From assembly GCA_016125255.1 (NCBI GenBank), contig WGMD01000012.1, positions 62,001 to 126,000 on the forward strand: a DNA stretch of 64,000 nucleotides. Direction: 5' to 3'. Below are positions 36,740 through 44,964 of this stretch, in pieces; positions within the stretch are counted from its first letter, which is position 1; each line of letters starts with the position of its first letter. The position numbers were made by a program, and so were the translations under genes. Origin of the DNA: Planctomycetota bacterium (GTDB taxonomy: Bacteria > Planctomycetota > Phycisphaerae > Phycisphaerales > Zrk34). The notes under the pieces are model-generated. The model was not told the origin of the DNA. It did no database searches and saw only the letters and a list, made by a program, of their open reading frames with translations.

Positions 36740-38314
36740 TCAGCGTTGGACGGGTTTGAGGGAGGCGAGGTAGAGGGTGTTGGCGGCGGGGTTGTTGGCG
36801 GGTTGGAGTTCGATTTTTTCGATGGGCTTGGCGGGGTCGAATTTTGCGCCCGCTTTGCGGAGGTCGTCGAAGGCGAGGAAGTGGGTTTGCCAGTCGGCGG
36901 CGACTTCGATCGTGCCTTCGTATTTGGATTTGTCGGTGGTGTAGATTTTGACGGTGAGTTTGACGGGGTGGTCGGCTTTGGCGTGGAGGGCGAAGGCGGC
37001 GAAGTCTTTGACGTTCAGGGAGCCGAAGTAGAGGCCGATGCCGATGTAGGCGGGGTTGCCTTTGTGTTCGTAGGTGATCTGGCGGACGGGGTAGCCGAGC
37101 GTGGCATCATCGACGGGAGCGCTTTTGTATTTCGATTCGGGGTTGTTGTAGTGGTAGGACTCGGGGTGATCGGAGAAGAGGTAGGCCCCCGGAGTCGGCG
37201 CGGGGGGGAGGTGCGACACGTCGATGGCGACGTCGGCGGGGCGCTGGCGGTCGCCGGCGTACCAGTCGAGGACCTGCATCTGCGGGCGGTCTTTGCCATC
37301 GCGGGGCTGAACGGAGACGGGGTATGACCCGAACCACGGGCCGGCGGCCCAGTAGGTTCCGCCGAGGTTGTGGGCTTTCATTTCGGCGATGAAGCGGTCG
37401 AGGACGACGAGCCAGCGGGGGTCGTTGTCGGGGACGCCGAACTCGCCGATGAACCCGCGGGCGTGATGTTCGTCGAGCCATTGGATGAACGGTTGCAGAC
37501 GCTGGACGCCGGTGTCGGGGCTCACGGATTTGTCGTCATAGTGCCCGCGGTAGGTGCCGGAGTTATCTTTGTCGAAGTATTGATGAGCTTCGTAGACGAA
37601 GTTGTCGGCGGGGTCGTGAATGTCGAGGTTGGGGTTGACCTTCGGCCACCAGTGAGCACCGGCGTAGCCCTCGCCGCAGACGGCGATGGTGTGGTTCATG
37701 TCAACGGTGCGGATGGCATCGACGGCGGCTTGCGCGGCGGCAGGCCAGAGGCCGTTGGTCCCGTGCGGTTCGTTCATGATGCTGTAACCGAAGACGGCGG
37801 GCTCGGATTTGTAGTGATCGGCGAGCTTGCGCCAGAAGTCGGCGAAGGCGTCGTTGGGGACGTCGGGAGTGCCGATGACTTTGCCGTTGTAGCGGGCGTA
37901 GTTGTGGGCATCGAGGAGCAGGTGCATGCCGCGCTCGCGCGCGAGGGCGACGACGGCGTCGAGACGTTTGAGTTCGGCCTCATCGAGGGGGCCCATGAGC
38001 TTGGGCTGCACGCGCTCCCATTTGAAGGGGAGTCGGATGAGGTCGAGGTGCTTGTCGTGAAAGTAGTCGAAGTCTTCGGCTTTGGGGTAGGTGTAGTCGT
38101 AGTTGAATCGGCCGGGCATTTTGCCGAACTCGCCGCCGGCGAGGTTGACGCCGATGTGGGTGGCGAGGTCGGGGGTTGGGACGGTGACGGGGGCGGGGGT
38201 TTGCGTCGGGTCGGGCTGAGGTGTTGCCGGCGCGGCGGAGGTGGGGGGCGGGGTTTGTTTGGCGCAGGCGGAGAGCAGGAGCAGCACGGCGAGGGTGAGC
38301 GGGGGGAGTTTCAT
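36740..38314 (-). CDS. Family 5 glycoside hydrolase lipoprotein
   Basis: 524 residues; lipobox LLSAC, then a Pro/Thr-rich linker. The GH5 (alpha/beta)8 barrel covers ~55-330, with acid/base Glu in GYSIMNEPHG and nucleophile Glu in GFIGEFGVPD; HNYARY and VYEAHQYFD line the cleft. A C-terminal beta-rich domain (~350-524) resembles a carbohydrate-binding module. It should cleave beta-1,4-linked glucan or mannan chains outside the inner membrane. The neighbouring PEP-CTERM gene is in the same orientation with 100 bp between, so shared transcription is possible. Confidence 0.9.
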   Translation of the reverse strand: MKLPPLTLAVLLLLSACAKQTPPPTSAAPATPQPDPTQTPAPVTVPTPDLATHIGVNLAGGEFGKMPGRFNYDYTYPKAEDFDYFHDKHLDLIRLPFKWERVQPKLMGPLDEAELKRLDAVVALARERGMHLLLDAHNYARYNGKVIGTPDVPNDAFADFWRKLADHYKSEPAVFGYSIMNEPHGTNGLWPAAAQAAVDAIRTVDMNHTIAVCGEGYAGAHWWPKVNPNLDIHDPADNFVYEAHQYFDKDNSGTYRGHYDDKSVSPDTGVQRLQPFIQWLDEHHARGFIGEFGVPDNDPRWLVVLDRFIAEMKAHNLGGTYWAAGPWFGSYPVSVQPRDGKDRPQMQVLDWYAGDRQRPADVAIDVSHLPPAPTPGAYLFSDHPESYHYNNPESKYKSAPVDDATLGYPVRQITYEHKGNPAYIGIGLYFGSLNVKDFAAFALHAKADHPVKLTVKIYTTDKSKYEGTIEVAADWQTHFLAFDDLRKAGAKFDPAKPIEKIELQPANNPAANTLYLASLKPVQR

Positions 38315-38374
38315 CTATGGGAATGTAGGGCGCAGGCACACGATGGACAAGCGCGGGGGCAGCGCCGGAAAAAC

Positions 38375-38404
38375 GCGGGGCGGTGCCCCGCCGCTAAACG
38401 GGGG
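38375..38404. repeat. CCGTTTAGCG-type element between the PEP-CTERM and GH5 genes
   Basis: On the minus strand this reads CCCCGTTTAGCG, then GCGGGGC-ACC-GCCCCGC-type hairpin. It is 11 bp past the stop of the PEP-CTERM gene. Confidence 0.7.
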
Positions 38405-38414
38405 CGATTGTGGT

Positions 38415-39149
38415 TCAGCGGCGGCGGGTGGGGCGGAAGGCGGCGAGGGCGAGGGTCATGAGGGAGAAGGTGGCGGGCTCGGGGACGGCGGTCAGTTCGA
38501 CGCCCAGGTCGACGACGACGAAGTCGCCGGAGACGCTGGTGCGTTCGAATTCGAGCGTGACGACGTCACCGGCGGAGACGGCGAGGGCGAGGACGGCATT
38601 GGCGCCGCCGGAGCCGGCGGAGAATTCGAAGGGTTCGCCGCTGTCGAAGAGGTCGCCGCTGAAGAGCGATCCGCCGGTCAGGAGGGTCCCGTTGAGACGG
38701 AGGCGCCAATCGACGCTGCGGTCGATGTCGCGGCCGAGGTAGACGCCGCCGAGGATGTCGATGAGGCCGGCGGAGGGGGCGGTCCAGGTGACGTTGGCCA
38801 GTCCGTTGCCGGCGCCGTTGGCGGGGTCGGTGGCATGGACGACGATGTCGCCGGTGACCCAGTCGTGTCCGAAGGTTTCATTGCCGTTGGACTGGAACCA
38901 GAAGGGCAAGCGATCGGAGCCATCTTCGGAGCGCGCCCAGCCGGGCTGATCGGTGGCCCATCCGCCGATCATCTTCTGCCATGCATCGACATGCGGCAGG
39001 GCGTTGGCGCCTTCATTGAGGGACCAGGGGCCGTTGGGATTGGCCGACTCGGACCAGTCGGTCTTGAGATTGAAGAGGACGGCCTGAGCGGGGGAAACCG
39101 CGAGGACGGAGGCAATGATGGCGCACGCGAATGTGAAAGTCTTGATCAT
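38415..39149 (-). CDS. PEP-CTERM exported protein
   Basis: 244 residues. It has an N-terminal signal peptide (MIKTFTFACAIIASVLAVSPAQA) and a C-terminal sorting signal: VPEPATFSLMTLALAAF followed by RPTRRR, the PEP-CTERM arrangement recognised by an exosortase. The middle is a beta-rich domain of unknown function with WSESANPNGPWSLNEGANALP and SGGANAVLALAV. Other sorting-signal proteins in planctomycetes are usually cell-surface or matrix components. The start at 39149 has GAGGG upstream; several upstream in-frame starts give no leader. No exosortase gene lies in this window. Confidence 0.87.
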   Translation of the reverse strand: MIKTFTFACAIIASVLAVSPAQAVLFNLKTDWSESANPNGPWSLNEGANALPHVDAWQKMIGGWATDQPGWARSEDGSDRLPFWFQSNGNETFGHDWVTGDIVVHATDPANGAGNGLANVTWTAPSAGLIDILGGVYLGRDIDRSVDWRLRLNGTLLTGGSLFSGDLFDSGEPFEFSAGSGGANAVLALAVSAGDVVTLEFERTSVSGDFVVVDLGVELTAVPEPATFSLMTLALAAFRPTRRR

Positions 39150-39371
39150 CCGAATCACCCTCTGTGTAGGTGAGGCGATTTTACATGGGAGATGGCGCGG
39201 AATGCAAGGGAAATCGCGGATTGGGGGGCGGGGTACCAGACGCATCGCGGCGAATCGCCGCTCAGCGTCGGCGTGGCGGGATGTGCGGTCAATGCGTTGC
39301 ATCGGGGGCGGGGGGCGGGTACAAAATGGGGCCCCGTTCGGTGCAAAGTAAACTCATCGAGGTATTCCCCA

Positions 39372-40634
39372 ATGGCTGTGCCTTCCGTCAAGCAACTCAA
39401 GACCGTCAAGAGCAATGTGTCCAAACTCGCCGCCGCGGCGCTGGAGTCGAGCGGCGGACTGCTGCGGCTGGCCCCGTGCTGGGTGCCCCGCTCGTTTTTG
39501 CAACCGGGCCTGCGGCTCAAGCTCGATCCGAAGGACACGTACGCGTTCGGTCTGGACCGCGGCGGGATCGACGAGCGCTGGTTCGGGTCCACGACCGAAG
39601 CGGCGAACGACAATCGCACGCCCGATGAGGGATTGAGCTATGTCGTGCATGAAGGTCAGCGGTGCACGCTGCGCGATGTGGTGTCGGAGATGGGCAGCGC
39701 GATCATCGGCGAGAAGATCTGGAAGCAGTACAAGAAGTGGCCGGTGTATTCGAAGTTCTTCGACAACATGGGGCCGATCCCGCATCACATGCACCAGAAC
39801 GCGGCGCAGGCGAAGCTCGTCAAACAAGAGGGCAAGCCCGAGTCGTATTACTTTCCGCCGCAGCACAACAATGTGGGCAACAATTTTCCGTACACGTTCA
39901 TGGGGCTCGAGCCCGGCACGACGCGCAAGCAGGTGCGCGACTGCATCGCGAATTGGAACAAGGGGGACAACGGGATTCTGAATCTGAGCCGGGCGTATCG
40001 CTTGCAGCCGGGGACGGGCTGGCTGATTCCGCCGTGCATTCTGCACGCCCCCGGAAGTCTGTGCACGTACGAGCCGCAGTGGGGCAGCGACGTGTTCGGG
40101 ATGTATCAGAATCTTGTCGAGGGGCGGAGCGTGCCGTGGGCGCTCTTGGTGAAGGACATGCCCAAGAGCAAGCACAAGGACATCGACTTCATCGTCGATC
40201 AGCTTGACTGGGAAGGCAACTGCGATCCGAACTTCAAGGACAATCACTACCTTGAGCCGATCGCGGATACGCAGGACGAGGCGCACGTCGACAAGTGGAT
40301 CGTGTACGGGCGCATCAAGAAAGTGCAGTATTTCTCGGCCAAAGAGCTGACCGTCATGCCCGGCCAAAAGGTCACGATCAAGGACAAAGGCGCGACGAGC
40401 GTCATCGTCGTGCAGGGCGAAGGCAAGGCGAACAACCTCGTGCTCAACTGCCCCAAGCTGATCGGGTTCCATGACCTGACGGAAGACGAATTCTTCGTCA
40501 CCGAAAGCGCGGCGAAGGCGGGTGTGACATATGAGAATACGTCCAAGACGGAGCCGCTGGTCATGCTGCGTTACTTCGGCCCGGAGGTGAACCCGCAGGC
40601 ACCGGCGATCGGGGACTACAGGAAAGGCAAGTGA
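39372..40634 (+). CDS. Cupin / phosphomannose-isomerase-like protein
   Basis: 420 residues. Two cupin-like halves contain metal-type motifs: GPIPHHMHQN and FPPQHNN in the first, and LIPPCILHAPGSLC in the second, in the arrangement of class I mannose-6-phosphate isomerases and their relatives. It probably interconverts an aldose/ketose sugar or sugar phosphate, but it is divergent from ManA and the substrate is unknown. Its stop overlaps the GTG of the next gene by 4 bp (GTGA), and it heads a run of genes including an isomerase-oxidoreductase fusion. This fits a carbohydrate-catabolic operon. Confidence 0.75.
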   Translation: MAVPSVKQLKTVKSNVSKLAAAALESSGGLLRLAPCWVPRSFLQPGLRLKLDPKDTYAFGLDRGGIDERWFGSTTEAANDNRTPDEGLSYVVHEGQRCTLRDVVSEMGSAIIGEKIWKQYKKWPVYSKFFDNMGPIPHHMHQNAAQAKLVKQEGKPESYYFPPQHNNVGNNFPYTFMGLEPGTTRKQVRDCIANWNKGDNGILNLSRAYRLQPGTGWLIPPCILHAPGSLCTYEPQWGSDVFGMYQNLVEGRSVPWALLVKDMPKSKHKDIDFIVDQLDWEGNCDPNFKDNHYLEPIADTQDEAHVDKWIVYGRIKKVQYFSAKELTVMPGQKVTIKDKGATSVIVVQGEGKANNLVLNCPKLIGFHDLTEDEFFVTESAAKAGVTYENTSKTEPLVMLRYFGPEVNPQAPAIGDYRKGK

Positions 40635-41509
40635 GCGATATGCATCGACGCTGGATGATGATCGCATGGATGGGCGCGGCTTCTTCCCCCCTCCCTTTGA
40701 GGGAGGGGTTGGGGGAGGGTGAGGCGCATCAGTCGAATGTGCATCAGCATCGAAGCGGGCGCGGCATGGGGCGTATACGATTCACCCCCACCCTACCCTC
40801 CCCCTCAAGGGGGAGGGAGTTGGCGGCGGGCGCTCGACTGGCATGGGCGGCGGTTGTGTTGATGCTCATGATGATTTCGCCGCTGCGCGCGGCCGACGAA
40901 CCCGGCGTCGATGCGGACCAAGTCTCGGCGGCGACGGCGCTGTCGCGCGGGCTCAAGAGCTTGTATGGCGGGCGCGGGCTCGAGTTCGCCGATGCCATTG
41001 ATGCGACGTCGCGCAAGGCGTTTCTCGATCGGTACACCGAGGACATGAAGAAGCTGCTCCGCCAGCTTAACGATCTGCCCGAGTCGGCGAAGATGGCGGA
41101 CTTCGTCGGGGCCAAGCAGGATGCGCTGATTCATGTGGACCCCGGCGCGGTGGTCGTGCAGGGGGGGCGGGCGAAGGTGCTGCTGCGGTTTGACGCGGCG
41201 CATCTGGAGGAATGGCTCATGGCCACCGAGGCGAACAATACGTATGTGCGCCTGGCCATGCTGTCGATCAAAAACGGCAAGCCCGCGCCAACGGCGGAGG
41301 GCATCGTCAACCGGCTCTTCGCCGCCGATTCCCCGGCCTGGGCCGACATCCGCAAACGCGCTCAGTTGATGCGCGAACACAACATCAACCCCGCCCCCGC
41401 CATCGTCGAGCTCGTCCGCGAGTCCGACGGCTGGAAACTCGACTGGGGAAAGTATCAGGAGGATGTGAAGGTGCTCAGCGAGAAGATGAAATCGGTTGAA
41501 GGCAAATGA
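40631..41509 (+). CDS. Exported protein of unknown function, signal region invaded by a repeat
   Basis: Up to 292 residues from a GTG that overlaps the previous stop (GTGA), or from ATG 40640. The first ~65 residues translate a 130-bp hairpin-rich repeat (40688-40817); the next hydrophobic stretch RLAWAAVVLMLMMISPLRAADEP then looks like a signal peptide core. Translation may instead begin at TTG 40820, placed directly after a strong GGGGGAGGGAG. The mature domain (EPGVDADQVSAAT...) is helical (LKSLYGGRGLEFADAID..., VQGGRAKVLLRFD) and of no recognised family. The stop codon TGA lies inside the left terminal inverted repeat of the adjacent four-helix-bundle element. Confidence 0.72.
   Translation: MSDMHRRWMMIAWMGAASSPLPLREGLGEGEAHQSNVHQHRSGRGMGRIRFTPTLPSPSRGRELAAGARLAWAAVVLMLMMISPLRAADEPGVDADQVSAATALSRGLKSLYGGRGLEFADAIDATSRKAFLDRYTEDMKKLLRQLNDLPESAKMADFVGAKQDALIHVDPGAVVVQGGRAKVLLRFDAAHLEEWLMATEANNTYVRLAMLSIKNGKPAPTAEGIVNRLFAADSPAWADIRKRAQLMREHNINPAPAIVELVRESDGWKLDWGKYQEDVKVLSEKMKSVEGK
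40688..40817. repeat. Dispersed hairpin repeat (AGGGAGGGG-type)
   Basis: A 9-bp hairpin at the left (40688-40696 with 40700-40708) and a 10-bp hairpin at the right (40796-40805 with 40808-40817) are joined by a long-range imperfect 17-bp pairing (GGGTTGGGGGAGGGTGA with TCACCCCCACCCTACCC). It lies inside the coding region at 40631-41509. Confidence 0.8.
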
Positions 41510-41542
41510 CCAATGACCAAGCACCAATGACCAAGGTAATGA
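41505..41542 (+). repeat. Left 38-bp heptad terminal inverted repeat
   Basis: Units AATGACC, AATGACC, AAGCACC, AATGACC and AAGGTAA are in strict 7-bp register. It contains the TGA stop (41507-41509) of the upstream gene. Confidence 0.85.
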
Positions 41543-41546
41543 ATCA

Positions 41547-41930
41547 ATGTCTGAAGGCGGGGCGGACAGTTCGGGGGAGCCGCGGTTTGATCTGGCGGAG
41601 CGGACGGCGGTGTTCGGCGAGGCGGTTATCGAGTATTTGCGAAAGGTTCGACGCGATGCGATCACGACGCCGCTGATCGGACAACTGGTGCGGTCGGCGA
41701 CGAGCATCGGAGCCAATGACGACGAGGCGGACGAGGCGACGACGAAGAAGGACTTTCGATATCGGATCGGAGTCAGTAAAAAGGAGGCACGTGAAACCAA
41801 ACGCTGGTTGCGAATGATGGCGGCGGCTTCGCCGGATCAGCGCGACGACGCTCGCAAACTCTGGAAGGAAGCCAACGAGCTGCATCTGATCTTCGCCGCA
41901 ATTTATCGTAAGACAAAAATCGACGAGTGA
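41547..41930 (+). CDS. Four-helix-bundle (S23/Avd-like) protein
   Basis: 127 residues, predicted all-helical. It has the family core RFDLAERTAVFGEAVIEYLRKV, the conserved PLIGQLVRSATSIGAN, then DEADEATTKKDFRYRIGVSKKEARETKRWL, and a last helix ARKLWKEANELHLIFAAIYRKT. Relatives are encoded in 23S rRNA intervening sequences, and the same fold is used by the Avd accessory protein of diversity-generating retroelements; basic residues on the bundle suggest nucleic acid binding. Their function as free-standing genes is unknown. ATG at 41547 sits only 4 bp inside the left repeat arm. No reverse transcriptase or rRNA gene is nearby. Confidence 0.9.
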   Translation: MSEGGADSSGEPRFDLAERTAVFGEAVIEYLRKVRRDAITTPLIGQLVRSATSIGANDDEADEATTKKDFRYRIGVSKKEARETKRWLRMMAAASPDQRDDARKLWKEANELHLIFAAIYRKTKIDE

Positions 41931-41942
41931 TTCTGCCTTTCG

Positions 41943-41980
41943 TCATTCCCTTGGTCATTGGGATTTGGTCATTGGTCATT
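41943..41980 (-). repeat. Right 38-bp heptad terminal inverted repeat
   Basis: The reverse complement pairs with 41505-41542 over 38 bp with few mismatches, again in 7-bp units (GGTCATT/TTGGTCA type). It lies 13 bp after the stop of the four-helix-bundle gene. Confidence 0.85.
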
Positions 41981-42002
41981 CATCCAAACGGAGCATTCAA
42001 AT

Positions 42003-44255
42003 ATGAGCGGACAACACAACTACCCGAAACTGCACAACGCCATGTGGCCCGGTCTTGTCGGCAAGGAGCCGGGGACGGATCATCCGCCGATTTCGCTCGA
42101 TCGCATGCTCGAATTGACCGCCGCGGCCGAGGTCAACGGGCAGAAGTTCGAGGGCGTCGACCTGTTTCTGTTTCATCCGCACACCGACCCGGACGCGAGC
42201 GAGGATGATCTTCGCAAGATGGCGGACAAGATCGCTTCGTACAACCTCAATGTCGGGTCGCTGGTCGCGCCGGTCTGGCCGGGCACGGTGGGAGCGTCGG
42301 CGATGGGCTCGGAGGAGGATCGCAAGAAGTTCGTGCTGGCGGTGAAGAAGGCGTGCCGCATCGCCAAGATCTTCAACGAGCACGGCGTGCGGAAGTACGG
42401 TGTCATCCGCATCGACTCGGCGACGCCCGCGGCGGCATGGGACAAGGACCCCAAGGGGGGCACGGCCAAGATCATCAAGACGTTCAAGGAAGCGGGCAAG
42501 ATCGCGGCGGATGCCGGCGAACGTCTCGCGGCCGAAGGGGAAATCTGCTGGGCGGGCATGCATTCATGGAAACAGATGCTGCGCACGCTCGAAGGCGTCG
42601 GCATGCCCGAAACCGTCGGGTTCCAGGCCGACCTCGCTCACACCTACCTCTACCTGCTCGGCTACAACGCGGAGCAGGATGCGCTGCTCAAGCCGGGTTA
42701 CAGCAAGGACGAATTCTGGGCGGCGTACAAGACGATGACCGAGGCGCTGCGGCCTTGGACGATCGACTTCCACGTCGCGCAGAACGACGGCGAAGTCCAC
42801 GGCACGGGGTCGCATGACAAGACCGGCAAGCACTGCCCCGCCGACGACAAGAACGGCAAGGTCGACATCGTCGCCTGCTCGGGTTACTGGCTCAAAGGCG
42901 CCGCCCATCGCGGCGTGCAGCACATCTGTTGGGACGGGTGCATGTTCCCCAACAAGATGCTCGAGACGCCCAAGACATGGAACACGATCCTCGCGAAGAT
43001 GATCGAAGTGCGCAACGCGCACGGCTGGTCCAAAGGCCCGGTCAAGGGCCAGCCCGCCGCTTCGTGCAGCGCGGCCCACAACACCATGTGCATCAGCGTC
43101 GGCGACCGCAAGCCGGTCCGCATCGGGCTCATCGGCACGGGCTTCATGGGCCGCACGCATTCCAACGGATACCGCAAGGCGATTACGTTCTTCAACACCA
43201 AGCATGTGCCGGTGCTGCAAGCCGTCTGCGCCCGCAGCGAGGACAAGGTCAAGGCCTTCGCCGAGCAGTGGGGCTACGCCAGCTACGAGACCGACTGGAA
43301 GAAGATCATCGAGCGCAGCGACATTGATGCGGTCGATATCTGCACGCCCAACGACTCGCACGCCGAGATCGCCATCGCGGCGGCGAAGGCGGGGAAGATG
43401 ATTCTGTGCGAGAAGCCGCTGGCGATGAATACCGAGCAGGGCAAGAAGATGGTCGAGGCGGTGAAGAAGGCGAAGGTGCCCAACACCGTCTGGTACAACT
43501 ATCGCCGCGTGCCGGCGGTGACGCTCGCCAAGCAGCTCATCGACGAGGGCCGGCTCGGCAAGGTCTTCCACTACCGCGCCCAGTTTTTGCAGGACTGGAC
43601 CATCAACGCCGACCTCCCGCAGGGCGGCGCGGCGCTGTGGCGGCTCGATGCGAAAGCCGCCGGGTCCGGCGTGACCGGCGACCTGCTCGCCCACTGCATC
43701 GACTCGGCGATGTGGCTCAACGGCGGCATCAGCGAAGTCTCCGCCATCACCGAAACCTTCATCAAGGAACGCACGCATCAACTGACCGGCAAGGTGCAGA
43801 AGGTCACCATCGACGATGCGTGCATCTTCATGTGCCGCTTCGCCAACGGGTCGCTGGGCGTCTTCGAATCGACGCGCTACGCCCGCGGGCACAAGGCCAA
43901 GGACACGCTGGAGATCAACGGCGCCAACGCCTCGATCGCATGGGACCTGCACGATCAGCATCGCCTCCAGTACTTCGACTACGCCGACGAGGGCATCGTG
44001 CGCGGCTGGCGCAATGTGCACGTCAGCGATGGCGATCAGCCCTATCACAAGAACTGGTGGGTCCCCGGTCTTCAGATCGGCTACGAGCACACGTTCGTGC
44101 ACCAGGTCGCCGACTTCATGAAGAGTCTGGACGAGGGCAAGCCGTGCCATCCGACGTTCGCCGACGCCCTCGAAACGCAGAAGGTCTGCGACGCCGTGCT
44201 CAAGAGCGCCAAGACCGGCAAATGGGAGAAGACCGGCGTCAAATGGGAAGGGTAA
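42003..44255 (+). CDS. Sugar isomerase/epimerase-Gfo/Idh/MocA oxidoreductase fusion
   Basis: 750 residues in one open frame. Residues ~1-365 are a xylose-isomerase-like TIM-barrel sugar isomerase/epimerase ([54 protein letters not shown]). From ~370 a Gfo/Idh/MocA NAD(P) oxidoreductase begins: [18 protein letters not shown] (dinucleotide motif), [20 protein letters not shown] and a C-terminal substrate domain with YRRVPA. These are usually two separate neighbouring genes, and the fusion has no linker of note. It fits a route that oxidises sugars to 3-keto forms and isomerises the products, matching the many DUF1080 proteins here. The GGAG ribosome-binding site lies 23 bp past the four-helix element; a terminator follows at 44316. 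Confidence 0.92.
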   Translation: MSGQHNYPKLHNAMWPGLVGKEPGTDHPPISLDRMLELTAAAEVNGQKFEGVDLFLFHPHTDPDASEDDLRKMADKIASYNLNVGSLVAPVWPGTVGASAMGSEEDRKKFVLAVKKACRIAKIFNEHGVRKYGVIRIDSATPAAAWDKDPKGGTAKIIKTFKEAGKIAADAGERLAAEGEICWAGMHSWKQMLRTLEGVGMPETVGFQADLAHTYLYLLGYNAEQDALLKPGYSKDEFWAAYKTMTEALRPWTIDFHVAQNDGEVHGTGSHDKTGKHCPADDKNGKVDIVACSGYWLKGAAHRGVQHICWDGCMFPNKMLETPKTWNTILAKMIEVRNAHGWSKGPVKGQPAASCSAAHNTMCISVGDRKPVRIGLIGTGFMGRTHSNGYRKAITFFNTKHVPVLQAVCARSEDKVKAFAEQWGYASYETDWKKIIERSDIDAVDICTPNDSHAEIAIAAAKAGKMILCEKPLAMNTEQGKKMVEAVKKAKVPNTVWYNYRRVPAVTLAKQLIDEGRLGKVFHYRAQFLQDWTINADLPQGGAALWRLDAKAAGSGVTGDLLAHCIDSAMWLNGGISEVSAITETFIKERTHQLTGKVQKVTIDDACIFMCRFANGSLGVFESTRYARGHKAKDTLEINGANASIAWDLHDQHRLQYFDYADEGIVRGWRNVHVSDGDQPYHKNWWVPGLQIGYEHTFVHQVADFMKSLDEGKPCHPTFADALETQKVCDAVLKSAKTGKWEKTGVKWEG

Positions 44256-44274
44256 TGCGTTTGTGCATCTTCCG

Positions 44275-44302
44275 AGGCGGGGGGACTTAAGTCCCCCCGC
44301 CT
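44275..44302. repeat. 28-bp perfect palindrome
   Basis: A perfectly self-complementary 28-mer with no spacer (AGGCGGGGGGACTT and its complement), located between the fusion gene stop and its terminator. It could form a cruciform or add to termination. Confidence 0.9.
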
Positions 44303-44315
44303 TCTCGATTAAGAA

Positions 44316-44344
44316 GCACCCCGCCCCGCGCGGGGTGTTTTTTT
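44316..44344 (+). terminator. Rho-independent terminator of the fusion gene
   Basis: An 8-bp stem CACCCCGC/GCGGGGTG closes a 5-base loop and is followed by at least seven T. It is 60 bp past the stop codon. Confidence 0.92.
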
Positions 44345-44415
44345 GCGCCGATTTCGGAAAATGTCATTCAGGATTCCCCCGCGGCGCGCCATCTTTCTAT
44401 GGAGGCCCGATTCGA

Positions 44416-44964
44416 ATGAGTGACGCCCCTCAATTGCCGCACGCCGCCGACGACCATGAGCTTTTCATGCGTCTGTTCGCCGAGCAACACCGCCGGCTCC
44501 ATCAGTTCATCGCCTCCCTGACGCCCAATCGCACCGTCGCCGAGGAAGTCTTCGCCGAGACGAGCGTGGTGCTCTGGCGGGACTTCGCCTCGTTCGACCG
44601 GACGCGCGACTTCGGGGCCTGGTCGCGCGGCGTGGCGCTCAATCAGATTCACAAGGCCCGCCGGTCCTTCCGTGATCCGCGCCTGCTCTTCAATGACGAA
44701 CTGGTCGCGCACCTGGCCGAGGATCACGAGCGCTGTGAGCAAATCTCCGATCAGCGCCGGGCCGCGCTGTCCGGCTGTCTCGCCAAGCTGCGCGACACCG
44801 ACCGCGACCTGATCCATCGCTGCTACGACGCCCAGACGACCGTCGAGCGCGTCGCCCGGGAGATTCAGCGTCCGGCCGGTTCGCTGTATCACGCCCTCTC
44901 GCGCATCCGCCGCGCGCTCTTTGAATGCATCGAGCGCTCCATCCGCACCGAGGGCCGCGCGTAA
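44416..44964 (+). CDS. ECF sigma factor (Rhodopirellula/Verrucomicrobium-type)
   Basis: 182 residues with sigma-70 regions 2 and 4: LFAEQHRRLHQFIASL, FAETSVVLWRDFASFDRTRDFGAWSRGVALNQI (region 2), and region 4 with CLAKLRDTDRDLIHRCYDAQTTVERVAREIQRPAGSLYHALSRIRRAL. This is the subgroup of ECF factors common in Planctomycetes and Verrucomicrobia. Its stop overlaps the ATG of the FecR gene by one base (TAATG), so the pair is translationally coupled. GGAGG lies 9 bases before the ATG. Confidence 0.93.
   Translation: MSDAPQLPHAADDHELFMRLFAEQHRRLHQFIASLTPNRTVAEEVFAETSVVLWRDFASFDRTRDFGAWSRGVALNQIHKARRSFRDPRLLFNDELVAHLAEDHERCEQISDQRRAALSGCLAKLRDTDRDLIHRCYDAQTTVERVAREIQRPAGSLYHALSRIRRALFECIERSIRTEGRA

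Larger units (their letters stand above)
41505..41980 (+). mobile_element. 476-bp element: four-helix-bundle gene within 38-bp heptad-repeat terminal inverted repeats
   Basis: Left end 41505-41542 and right end 41943-41980 are inverted 38-mers with about 4-5 mismatches. They share AATGACCAATGACCAA and CCAATGACCAAGG blocks with a 3-base spacer. Each arm consists of 7-bp units (AATGACC-like). Only one gene, a four-helix-bundle protein, lies between. The left end coincides with the TGA stop of the upstream gene, and the right end is directly before the GGAG ribosome-binding site of the next gene. Confidence 0.75.
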
